In this document: in pieces, positions 25,750 to 33,765 of the stretch
Layout of the letters: the number at the start of each line of letters is the position of its first letter
How positions within the stretch are numbered: position 1 is the stretch's first letter
DNA from: an uncultured Roseobacter sp.
Lineage (GTDB): Bacteria > Pseudomonadota > Alphaproteobacteria > Rhodobacterales > Rhodobacteraceae
Direction of reading: 5' to 3'
Length of the DNA: 64,000 nt
Assembly (NCBI RefSeq): GCF_947493125.1
Contig: NZ_CANLQB010000011.1
Location: 62,001-126,000, forward strand
Translations under genes and position numbers: made by a program
Notes under the pieces: generated by a model
What the model saw: only the letters and a program-made list of their open reading frames with translations
Database searches by the model: none
What the model was told of the DNA's origin: nothing

Positions 25750-26937
25750 ATGCGCCAGGCTGGCCGACATTTCTTGCAGATTCCGGGCCCGAGTGCCGTG
25801 CCGGACCGCATCCTCAAAGCGATTGGCCAGCAAACCATTGACCATCGCGGTCCTGACTTCGCCGATGTGGGCAAGAAAGCGCTCGATGGCATGAAGTCCA
25901 TCTTCAAAACGCAGCAGCATGTTTTCATCTTCCCGTCGTCGGGAACCGGCGCCTGGGAAGCGGCCTTGGTCAACACGCTGTCTCCGGGAGATCGCGTACT
26001 GATGTTCGAAACCGGACACTTTGCGGCGATGTGGACAAAAATGGCGCGCAAGATCGGGCTGGAGCCGGAGTGCCTCGAAGGCGATTGGCGCGGCGGTGCC
26101 GAGCCTGACCGGATTGAGGCCCGCTTGCGTGAGGATACGCACCATCAGATCAAGGCGGTCTGCGTTGTGCATAACGAAACCTCCACAGGATCTGTGTCAC
26201 CCATCGGGGAGATCCGGAAGGCGATCGACGCGACGGGCCATCCTGCCTTGCTGATGGTTGATTCGATTTCCGGTTTGGCGTCGATAGATTTCCGGTTTGA
26301 CGAATGGGGCGTGGATGTCTGTGTCTCGGGCTCGCAGAAGGGTCTGATGCTGCCGCCCGGGTTGAGCTTCAACGCGGTTAGTGAGAAGGCGCTTGTGCGG
26401 TCGAAGTCGGTCACGATGCCGCGCAGCTACTGGGACTGGCAGGATATGATCGGGCCGAACGAGACCGGGTACTTCCCCTATACGCCCGGCACCAATCTGC
26501 TTTATGGCCTGAATGAGGCCATCGACATGCTGCACGAAGAGGGCCTCGATAACGTCTTTGCACGTCACGCCCGGCATGGCGCGGCCACGCGCACGGCCGT
26601 TCGGGCCTGGGGGCTTGAGGTGCTCTGCGCTCGGCAAGGCGACGAATCCGGGGTGCTTACAGCCGTGATGACGCCGCAGGGCCATTCGGCGGATGCGTTC
26701 CGCGCCATCACGCTCAAGCACTATGACATCTCGCTCGGCAATGGCCTGTCAAAAGTCGCGGATAAGGTGTTCCGCATTGGTCATCTGGGGGATTTCAACG
26801 ATCTGATGCTGATGGCAACCCTGTCCGGGGTGGAGATGGGGCTTGCAAAGGCCGGTGTGCCGCATGAGTCGGGCGGTGCCCAGGCCGCTATGGATTACCT
26901 CAAGGAGACGACAGAGGAGCGGTTCGCCGCGGAATAA
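25750..26937 (+). CDS. Serine-glyoxylate-type aminotransferase (PLP, class V)
   Basis: 395 aa from ATG at 25750 (MRQAGRHFLQIPGPSAVP), preceded by GCAGGAG; a GTG nine codons upstream is less likely. Transfers an amino group to glyoxylate or a related 2-oxoacid. Family marks are IPGPSAVPDRILKAIG, DHRGPDF, FPSSGTGAWEAAL and the PLP-binding Lys near residue 197 in SGSQKGLMLPPG. BhcA of the beta-hydroxyaspartate cycle belongs to the same family, but no bhcB, bhcC or bhcD is present. Head of the operon with the TRAP genes. Confidence 0.88.
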   Translation: MRQAGRHFLQIPGPSAVPDRILKAIGQQTIDHRGPDFADVGKKALDGMKSIFKTQQHVFIFPSSGTGAWEAALVNTLSPGDRVLMFETGHFAAMWTKMARKIGLEPECLEGDWRGGAEPDRIEARLREDTHHQIKAVCVVHNETSTGSVSPIGEIRKAIDATGHPALLMVDSISGLASIDFRFDEWGVDVCVSGSQKGLMLPPGLSFNAVSEKALVRSKSVTMPRSYWDWQDMIGPNETGYFPYTPGTNLLYGLNEAIDMLHEEGLDNVFARHARHGAATRTAVRAWGLEVLCARQGDESGVLTAVMTPQGHSADAFRAITLKHYDISLGNGLSKVADKVFRIGHLGDFNDLMLMATLSGVEMGLAKAGVPHESGGAQAAMDYLKETTEERFAAE

Positions 26938-26969
26938 CGCCCGATAGGGGCATCTAGGGAGGAGAAACC

Positions 26970-27950
26970 ATGAAACTGAAAGCACGTATTCTTGCGAGCG
27001 TGGCAGCATTGGCGATGCCATTTGCCGCCACCGCGGCAGATCTGACATTGCGGTTTGGCCATGTGGGAAACCCAGGGTCGCTGTTCGAGGCGTCGGCGGA
27101 TGCCTTTGCCGAATGCGCCAACGGAAAGTTGGGGGACAAAGCGGAAGTCCAGACCTTCGGGGCGAGCCAACTCGGGAAGGACCGCGAACTGCTGCAGAAG
27201 CTGAAGCTCGGCCAGGTGGATTTCTCGCTGCCCTCGTCGGTCATGTCCTCCGTCGCGCCTGAATTCGGCGTGTTCGAGATGCCCTACATCGTTCAGGACC
27301 GCGACCACATGCGTCGCATCCAGGCGGAGCTTGGCGATGTCTTCCAGGAGGCCGCGCTGCGCGAGGGTTACCGGATCATTGGTTATTTCGAGAACGGCTT
27401 CCGCCACATCACCAACAACACACGCCCGATCACGACGCCCGAGGATCTGCAGGGCATCAAACTGCGCACCCCGAACGGCGAATGGCGCGTGAAGATGTTC
27501 CAGCAATATGGGGCGAACCCGACACCGATGGCGTTCTCCGAGGTCTTCACCGCTCTGCAGACCAAGGTGATCGACGGGCAGGAAAACCCGTACGCCCAGA
27601 TTGCATCGGCCAAATTCCAGGAAGTGCAGAAGTACCTGTCGATCACCGGCCATGTCTACACTCCCGGCTATGTGCTGGTGGCTGAAAACCAGTGGCAACG
27701 CCTGCCGGAAGACGTGCGCGCCGAGCTTGAAGCTTGCGGTGCCGAAACCCAGGATTTCGTTTACGAACACGCCGCGAAACTGGAGACCGAGCTTCTGACC
27801 GTCATCAAGAACGCGGGCGTTGAGGTGAACGAGGCCGACAATCAAGCCTTCATCGACGCCTCAGCTGCCATCTATGAAGAGTTCGCAAGCACCGTCGAGG
27901 GCGGCGCGGAACTGATCGAGCGCATCCAGACCCTCGCATCGGGGTCCTGA
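26970..27950 (+). CDS. dctP: TRAP transporter substrate-binding protein DctP
   Basis: 326 aa periplasmic binding protein with a Sec signal (ILASVAALAMPFAATAAD). Strong Shine-Dalgarno GGGAGGAG. The ligand-binding Arg region is GIKLRTPNGEWRVKMFQQYG, then PMAFSEVFTALQTKVIDGQE, the standard DctP pattern for carboxylate ligands. It follows the aminotransferase by 32 nt, and the two probably serve the same pathway. Confidence 0.92.
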   Translation: MKLKARILASVAALAMPFAATAADLTLRFGHVGNPGSLFEASADAFAECANGKLGDKAEVQTFGASQLGKDRELLQKLKLGQVDFSLPSSVMSSVAPEFGVFEMPYIVQDRDHMRRIQAELGDVFQEAALREGYRIIGYFENGFRHITNNTRPITTPEDLQGIKLRTPNGEWRVKMFQQYGANPTPMAFSEVFTALQTKVIDGQENPYAQIASAKFQEVQKYLSITGHVYTPGYVLVAENQWQRLPEDVRAELEACGAETQDFVYEHAAKLETELLTVIKNAGVEVNEADNQAFIDASAAIYEEFASTVEGGAELIERIQTLASGS

Positions 27951-28056
27951 TCTGACAGGGGCAGGGGGCCGCGTTTGGTCCTCTGCCTCCACCAACGCGT
28001 CGGGCCGCGCCCGTTTGGTTGGATAGTACCGGGCAGGTGACCCGGCGGGGAGAGCC

Positions 28057-28599
28057 ATGTTCAAGTCACTGCAGAAGGTCTTCGAGGTCGTCCTCGAATA
28101 CTTCGTCATCCTCCTGATGGTCGTGCTGACAGTCATCGTGGTGGTCGCCGTCATCTACCGGCTCGTGGGGTCGAGCCTCGCCTGGTATGACGAAGTTGCT
28201 GCGATCCTGCTGGCCTGGATCACCTACTACGGCTCGGCACTGGCCGCCCTGCGCCGCCGCCACATCGGGTTTGACAGTGTCCTGCTGTCAATCCCGATGC
28301 CCACACGCATGTGGGCTGTCGCCCTGGCCGAAGCGATCACGGCAGGATTCTTCATATTGCTGGCCTGGGCCGGGTATGTGGTGATGACCATTCTCGGCGG
28401 TATGTCCCTCGTGTCCCTGACATGGGTGCCCGTCAGCTTCACCCAGTCGGTCATCCCGGTTGGCGCTGTCCTGTTCCTGATCTGTCAGGCGCTCAGCCTG
28501 CCGGAGTATTGGCGCAACACGGCCCGAGGTGTCTCGCTCGAACATGCCGAGATCGAGGAAGAGGTCGAAGCCGAAATGAAGAAAGCGGGGAACGCCTGA
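28057..28599 (+). CDS. dctQ: TRAP transporter small permease DctQ
   Basis: 180 aa with four predicted membrane helices (for example VILLMVVLTVIVVVAVIYRL). The family motif WYDEVAAILLAWITYYGSAL is present, with the charged loop RRRHIGFD after it. The cytoplasmic tail is acidic. The stop overlaps the dctM start (TGATG). Confidence 0.92.
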   Translation: MFKSLQKVFEVVLEYFVILLMVVLTVIVVVAVIYRLVGSSLAWYDEVAAILLAWITYYGSALAALRRRHIGFDSVLLSIPMPTRMWAVALAEAITAGFFILLAWAGYVVMTILGGMSLVSLTWVPVSFTQSVIPVGAVLFLICQALSLPEYWRNTARGVSLEHAEIEEEVEAEMKKAGNA

Positions 28600-29879
28600 T
28601 GCTGATGCTGGGGATTTTCATCGCGATGGTCGGCATGATTTGCCTCAACGTGCCAATCGGCGTCGCGTTGGCGGTGTCGGCCATCGGCGGCCTTCTTGTT
28701 CTGGAGGGGACCGGCTCGCTGGTGAATGTGGCCCTCGACATGTACGGCGGTGCCACCAAGTTCTCCCTCATCGCCATCCCGATGTTCGTATTGGCGGGCG
28801 CCATCATGAACGCGGGCGGCATCACCGACAGGCTCATCAATTTCGTAGCGGCCCTCATCGGCTTCATCCGCGGGGGTCTGGCGCATGTGAACATCGGCGT
28901 GTCGCTCTTCTTTGCCGAAATCTCTGGCTCGGCGGTCGCCGACGTGGCGGCGATGGGGTCGGTGATGATCCCCCAGATGAAAAAGCGCGGCTACTCCGCT
29001 GCACTGTCCGCAGCCGTGACCTCGTCTTCGGCCTCGCTGGCGATCATCATCCCGCCATCCATCCCGATGATCCTCTATGCCACGTCGGCGAATGTATCGG
29101 TCGAGCAGCTCTTTGTGGCAGGCGTGGTGCCAGGCCTCATGGGCGCGGCCGGGCTCATGGGTGTGGCCTACTATTTTGCACGCCGCTACGATCTGCCGCG
29201 TGAAGAGGCGTTTTCCGGGCGCAGGCTCTGGGTCGCCTTTGTCGATGCGCTGCCCACCTTTGCCCTGCCTGTCATCATCCTGGGCGGCATCTTCGGCGGT
29301 TATGTCACGGCCACCGAGGCCGCAGGTCTCGCGGTGCTGGCCGCCATTGCGATCAGCCTCTGGTACCGGCAAGTGGATCTGCGGCACCTCCAGCGCTCCA
29401 TGCTCGATGGCGGCATGCAGACGGCTGTCGTGATGCTGCTGGTCGCCGCGTCCGTGGTGATGGGCGGTTTCCTGACCCGCGCACAATATCCACAGGAACT
29501 CGCCGCGGGGATTCTCAGCATCACCGAAAACAAATGGTTGATCCTGCTGATCCTGAACTTCTTCTTCCTTATCATCGGCTTTTTCCTGCACTCCGCTGCA
29601 GCCATTATCCTGGTGGTGCCCATCGTCATCCCGCTGATCGACGCCGTTGGGATCAACCCGATCCATTTTGGCCTGGTCGTCACGCTCAACCTCGCCATTG
29701 GTCAGCAGACACCACCCGTCGCCAGCGTGTTGATCACCGCCTGTGCGGTGGCGCGTGCCAACATCTGGGACGTGACGAAGGTGAATGTCTATTTCATCGC
29801 CGTGCTGCTCACCGTCCTGCTGATATGTACCTACATCCCCGCCATCCCACTGTTTTTGGTGGACTATTTCTACAACTAA
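28599..29879 (+). CDS. dctM: TRAP transporter large permease DctM
   Basis: 426 aa from ATG at 28599, which overlaps the dctQ stop; the frame is open upstream but inside dctQ. About 12 hydrophobic helices. Motifs seen are LNVPIGVALAVSAIGG, the sodium/substrate region FFAEISGSAVADVAAMGSVM, SSASLAIIIPPSIPMI and FGLVVTLNLAIGQQTPPVAS. It completes a Na+-driven carboxylate importer. Converges on the exonuclease-fusion gene with a 26-bp gap. Confidence 0.94.
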   Translation: MLMLGIFIAMVGMICLNVPIGVALAVSAIGGLLVLEGTGSLVNVALDMYGGATKFSLIAIPMFVLAGAIMNAGGITDRLINFVAALIGFIRGGLAHVNIGVSLFFAEISGSAVADVAAMGSVMIPQMKKRGYSAALSAAVTSSSASLAIIIPPSIPMILYATSANVSVEQLFVAGVVPGLMGAAGLMGVAYYFARRYDLPREEAFSGRRLWVAFVDALPTFALPVIILGGIFGGYVTATEAAGLAVLAAIAISLWYRQVDLRHLQRSMLDGGMQTAVVMLLVAASVVMGGFLTRAQYPQELAAGILSITENKWLILLILNFFFLIIGFFLHSAAAIILVVPIVIPLIDAVGINPIHFGLVVTLNLAIGQQTPPVASVLITACAVARANIWDVTKVNVYFIAVLLTVLLICTYIPAIPLFLVDYFYN

Positions 29880-29905
29880 ATGCCGTGGCCGATCCTGAAA
29901 CAGCT

Positions 29906-31318
29906 CTAGGCATTCATGTCCTGAAGCAAGCGCCCATGTTTCTTGGTGGCCTCGACCACATCGCCGAAGGTACGCACGCCTTTCGCCTCCAGCAAAGGCA
30001 GCAGCCTGACCAGGGCCTGCGCCGTCGCCCGCGCGTCGCCCAGGGCAGTGTGCCGGTCCTGCTCTGGCAACGTCACGGACAGCCGCTCGCACAACGCGTC
30101 CAGCGAATGATCCTCGGTGATGCCAAAGACCACCGCTGAGAGCAGTACGGTGTCGAGCACGGGATGGTCCCACTCGACACCCATCTCATCCTGGGATTTG
30201 CGCAAAAGACCGATGTCGAAAGGTGCGTTATGGGCCACAAGAACCGCGTCCCGGGCAAAATGGTGAAAGCGGCGCCCGGCGTTGCCGATGTCGGGCGCGC
30301 CCGCCACATCGGCGTCTGAAATCCGGTGAATTTTGGTCGATGCGGGCGGTATTGCGCATCCCGGGTCCACATAGGTGTCGAGGATCTCGCCTTCCACGAT
30401 CCGGCCGTTCAGCACCCGAACAGCACCGATTTGAATGATTGCGTCGGCCTCAACCGACAGCCCGGTGGTTTCCGTGTCGAAGGGAACGAAGCAAAGATCG
30501 CGCAAGGCGGTCTCGCTGATCTCCCGGGTCTCTCCTGCGGTCATCAGGTCGAAATCAAAGACCAGCGGCCGCTGCGCAACCACCTTGTCGCCGGTGGCCT
30601 CCACCTCGATCAGCAGCATATGGCTGCCGTCTCCGAGCGACTTGAGCCGGGCCTCGAACTCTTCGCTGCCGGCCGTACCTGTCAAGCCAAGCGGCACTTC
30701 GGTGATCTGCGCCGTCAGTTGCGACATTGCCTCCGTGATTGCGCTTGTCTCGAAGTAATCCGCTAGGGGTGCCTTGAGCCGCGGTGGGGCGATTTGTGAC
30801 AGGACATCCGCCGCCTGCGCGTCGTAAAGCACAATCTCCTGCGCCGGGTTGAGCAGGATTGTCGCAATCGGGATTTCGGTCAGGAGCGCTGTCAGCCGTT
30901 CGCTCTCCGCCTTCAGGCGCTGCGTCTCACGAGCAACCTCGGCAGCCGTATCCATCACCGCGCTGCTCATCGTTTCCGAAAGCGCGCTCGCCGCAGGACC
31001 CAGATCGCCAAGATAGCGCGCGGCTTGGGTATCAACCTCGCACTCGACGCCGGAATGGGCGCGCAGCCTCAGATCGGCTGAGAGACGCGTGATGGGTTTG
31101 GCCATGTTCTCATCGAAGAGCAGCCATATGCCGAGCGCGAAGCCGGTGTTCAGAAAGGCGAAGGCAATGAAGGCGGTGATGAAGGGACCGGCTGGCAGGT
31201 CAGTCGGACCCCGGGACCAGCCGAAGGCCAATGCGCCCGCCGCCAGCGCCACGCTTGCAAAGGCCACGAGGCAGAAGAAGAGAAAGACGCGCAGGCGGAG
31301 GGACAGGGTGGTGAACAT
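29906..31318 (-). CDS. Membrane-anchored PAS-DnaQ-type 3'-5' exonuclease fusion
   Basis: 470 aa from ATG at 31318. Two membrane helices (LRVFLFFCLVAFASVALAAG and FITAFIAFAFLNTGFALGIW) are followed by a HAMP-like region, a helix (TQRLKAESERLTALL) and a PAS-like domain (IPIATILLNPAQEIVLYD). The C-terminal half is a DEDDh exonuclease with all catalytic residues: PFDTETTGL, VAHNAPFD, and H plus D in HTALGDARAT. The front half has the layout of a histidine-kinase sensor, but the output is a nuclease. Homologues sit by acetate symporters in related genomes as I remember; the function is unclear. Confidence 0.88.
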   Translation of the reverse strand: MFTTLSLRLRVFLFFCLVAFASVALAAGALAFGWSRGPTDLPAGPFITAFIAFAFLNTGFALGIWLLFDENMAKPITRLSADLRLRAHSGVECEVDTQAARYLGDLGPAASALSETMSSAVMDTAAEVARETQRLKAESERLTALLTEIPIATILLNPAQEIVLYDAQAADVLSQIAPPRLKAPLADYFETSAITEAMSQLTAQITEVPLGLTGTAGSEEFEARLKSLGDGSHMLLIEVEATGDKVVAQRPLVFDFDLMTAGETREISETALRDLCFVPFDTETTGLSVEADAIIQIGAVRVLNGRIVEGEILDTYVDPGCAIPPASTKIHRISDADVAGAPDIGNAGRRFHHFARDAVLVAHNAPFDIGLLRKSQDEMGVEWDHPVLDTVLLSAVVFGITEDHSLDALCERLSVTLPEQDRHTALGDARATAQALVRLLPLLEAKGVRTFGDVVEATKKHGRLLQDMNA

Positions 31319-31319
31319 C

Positions 31320-31838
31320 TCAAGTCTCGCACACCAGTTGCAGGATCGGGTCGCCCGCCGGCGTCGCCTGCCAGTCAGCATTGGCGACGGTGCCGTCGGC
31401 GGCGAACTCGGCGCCGTCGATCAGCAGGGCGGAGCGTGCGAGGCCACAGTCAAAGAGCATCGGCGCCTGGTTCACCGGCGACCAGCGCCCGAAGAAATAG
31501 ATGTCGGCCAGCCGCTGGTCCGGCAGGTCTGGGTGCTTGCGCGCGGTGCCCGTATCGACCGCGACGAAGCGCTTGGTGTAGGGCCAGACTTGTGTCCAGG
31601 GGCGCATCCAGCCTTGCTCGTCCACCGTCATGGCGATCTCGACGCCCTCGGGCAGCCGCTCTGCGGTGCGGTCAAACCAGGTGTACTCATTCGAGATGGT
31701 CATCCCGATCATACCCGCGCCTGCGGCCACCGGCATCACCCATTTCGGCAGGCGCCGCCCGGTCACGATATTGAGCAGCATGGCGATCCCGGCGCAGGCG
31801 ATCCCGGCAAAGATGGTGGCGATGAGTTCGACAAACAT
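31320..31838 (-). CDS. Hypothetical small membrane protein
   Basis: 172 aa, family not recognised. Two N-terminal hydrophobic segments (IATIFAGIACAGIAMLL and WVMPVAAGAGMIGMTI) precede a soluble domain with conserved-looking aromatic and charged stretches (SNEYTWFDRTAERLPEGVE, PWTQVWPYTKRFVAVDTG). It is packed 1 nt before the exonuclease-fusion start and 4 nt after the CBS/DUF294 stop, so it is part of the acetate-module transcript. Confidence 0.8.
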   Translation of the reverse strand: MFVELIATIFAGIACAGIAMLLNIVTGRRLPKWVMPVAAGAGMIGMTISNEYTWFDRTAERLPEGVEIAMTVDEQGWMRPWTQVWPYTKRFVAVDTGTARKHPDLPDQRLADIYFFGRWSPVNQAPMLFDCGLARSALLIDGAEFAADGTVANADWQATPAGDPILQLVCET

Positions 31839-31842
31839 GGGC

Positions 31843-33663
31843 CTATCCTAACGCGCCTTTGCCCGATCCCACAGCGGATTGCATCGTCTTCACAACCACG
31901 AAGGCGTCACGCAGGTGGCTGCGCTCGAAATCCGAGAGCGTGGCGGGATCAAGGTAGTTGTTGGGTTTCGCGCCTGCCTTGATCTGTGTCACCTGATGCT
32001 CGAGCCGCATCGTGGCGATCAAATCATAGGCGTGCAGCAGGTCCGCGCCCCCGGAGGCAGAGAGCACGCCCGCCTTTTGCGCGGCCTCCAGCCGGGCGCG
32101 GGTGTTCACCGGGCTGAGCTGGCCTTGTAGCGTGTAGACGCGGCCCAGATCGACCACCGGCACCACGCCGTTGTGTTTGAGATCAAGCTGGTTGCGGTGC
32201 TCGCCCGACCGGATCGTCGCGAGCCCGCGCAGGAGACCCAGCGGCGGTTGGTGCTTCAGCGAATTGGCGATCATATGCGCGGTGAAGATCGAGTTCTTCG
32301 ATGCCTCTGCCAGCGTCTTCTGCTGCAGATCTTCGAAGAGGCTAAGGTCACCCCCGATAGGCCGGAGGTCGAACATCACAGAGGCGAGCATCTGCGCCTC
32401 GGGGTTCGGGGTGGCGATCCAGCCGCGGAAATACTCGCGCCACACGCGCAGCGGCTGGCACCAGCGCGGGTTCGTGGCCATCATGTCGCCGGGGCAGTAG
32501 AAATACCCGCAGGTATCGAGCCCTTGGCTGACGTATTTCGCGAGGTCCGCGAAATAGGGCATCTGCGCCTCGGTCACGTCATCGGACAGGATCAGGCAGT
32601 TGTCCTGATCGGAGACACCGGTTTGCTCCTGCCGCCCCTGGCTGCCGCAGGCGAGCCAGAGGTAGGGCACGGGGGGTGGTCCAAGCGCGGCTTCGGCGAG
32701 CGCGAGCAACCGGCGCGTGGCAGTGTCGGCGATGTCGGTGATCAGACGGGTCACGACCTCATGCCGGTTTCCTGCTTCGACCAGCTGCACCAGCAAGTTG
32801 GGGATCTGTGCTGTCGCGCGGGACATCTCTGCAGCGTCTGCGGCCTTGGCCACGCGGCCCACCAGATCGGCGGAGGACATGGCCTGCGCACGGGTGAGAT
32901 CGGTTTGCGTGACGATACCCACGAGGTCAGCGCCCTCGACGATTGGCACATGGCCAATCCCGCGCTCGACCATCAGGTGCAACACATCCGTCACCAGCGC
33001 TTGCGGCCCGAGTGTCAGCGGCTGATCCGTCATGATCGCCGACACCGGCGCTGCCGGGTCAACACCCTCGGCCACGACTTTGCCGTTCATATCGCGCAGG
33101 GTGACGATGCCGCGAAAGCCCCCCGCATCGCTGACACAGATCGAGGAGATGCGCTTGGCGTGCATCTCTCCGGCAGCGCTGCGGATCGGCGTCTCGGGTG
33201 CGCAGGTCATCGGGTCACGGGTCATCAACTGCTCGACCGGAAGCGTCGTCAGATCCTTCTGATCGGTCCGCGGCGGGCGGCGGCGGTCGAAGAACCCGGC
33301 CACCGGCGCATGGGCGTCGATCAGGGCAAAGAACGTCTCCGCTGGCATCACGATCAGGGTCGTGTCCTGCGTCGGGGTGACCGTGCGGCTGGCGTCTTCG
33401 CCACGCAGCAAGGCACGCTCGCCGAAGGAATTGCGCGGGCCGAGGATGGAGATCTGCACGCCGGTCTCGTCGGTGACGTCGACCTCTCCGCTCGCAATGA
33501 TGTAGAGGCTTGTTGCGGTATCTCCGACCGCAAACACTGTTTCTCCAGGCGTGAAATCCCGGGCCTCGCAGACCTCTGCCAGCGCATCGACATCAGCCTC
33601 TGACAGGCTGTCATAGGGATGCACGGAGGCAAGGAACTGTCGCAGATGGGCCGGAAGGGGCAT
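31843..33663 (-). CDS. Cyclic-nucleotide-binding, CBS and DUF294 nucleotidyltransferase-like regulator
   Basis: 606 aa. Domains in order: cNMP-binding (about 15-125, with SFGERALLRGEDASR), two CBS repeats (about 143-265: VEQLMTRDPMTCAPETPI and VSAIMTDQPLTLGPQALV), then DUF294 with the nucleotidyltransferase core LACGSQGRQEQTGVSDQDNC. Such proteins often accompany Na+/acetate symporters and are thought to modify or gate them in response to nucleotide levels. Downstream of the symporter gene in the same direction. The reaction is not known. Confidence 0.9.
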   Translation of the reverse strand: MPLPAHLRQFLASVHPYDSLSEADVDALAEVCEARDFTPGETVFAVGDTATSLYIIASGEVDVTDETGVQISILGPRNSFGERALLRGEDASRTVTPTQDTTLIVMPAETFFALIDAHAPVAGFFDRRRPPRTDQKDLTTLPVEQLMTRDPMTCAPETPIRSAAGEMHAKRISSICVSDAGGFRGIVTLRDMNGKVVAEGVDPAAPVSAIMTDQPLTLGPQALVTDVLHLMVERGIGHVPIVEGADLVGIVTQTDLTRAQAMSSADLVGRVAKAADAAEMSRATAQIPNLLVQLVEAGNRHEVVTRLITDIADTATRRLLALAEAALGPPPVPYLWLACGSQGRQEQTGVSDQDNCLILSDDVTEAQMPYFADLAKYVSQGLDTCGYFYCPGDMMATNPRWCQPLRVWREYFRGWIATPNPEAQMLASVMFDLRPIGGDLSLFEDLQQKTLAEASKNSIFTAHMIANSLKHQPPLGLLRGLATIRSGEHRNQLDLKHNGVVPVVDLGRVYTLQGQLSPVNTRARLEAAQKAGVLSASGGADLLHAYDLIATMRLEHQVTQIKAGAKPNNYLDPATLSDFERSHLRDAFVVVKTMQSAVGSGKGALG

Positions 33664-33765
33664 GTGTCAGCCTCTGGAAAGGGATGTCCTGCCCGAGGGA
33701 GGATCGGGCAGGACGGGCCTGATATGGGAGGCACCGCCACCCGCAGGCGGCGGTGTCAGGCGGTA

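Noticed and set aside
25750-26937. BhcA of the beta-hydroxyaspartate cycle
   Set aside because: The family fits, but bhcB, bhcC, bhcD and bhcR are not next to it; the neighbours are a TRAP importer and a hydroxyacid dehydrogenase.
28485-30173. Minus-strand open frame of 562 codons antisense to dctM
   Set aside because: His/Asp/Gln-rich mirror of a membrane protein; dctM has the full TRAP motif set.
32173-33603. Plus-strand open frame of 476 codons antisense to the DUF294 regulator
   Set aside because: No domain pattern; the opposite strand carries cNMP, CBS and DUF294 motifs in order.
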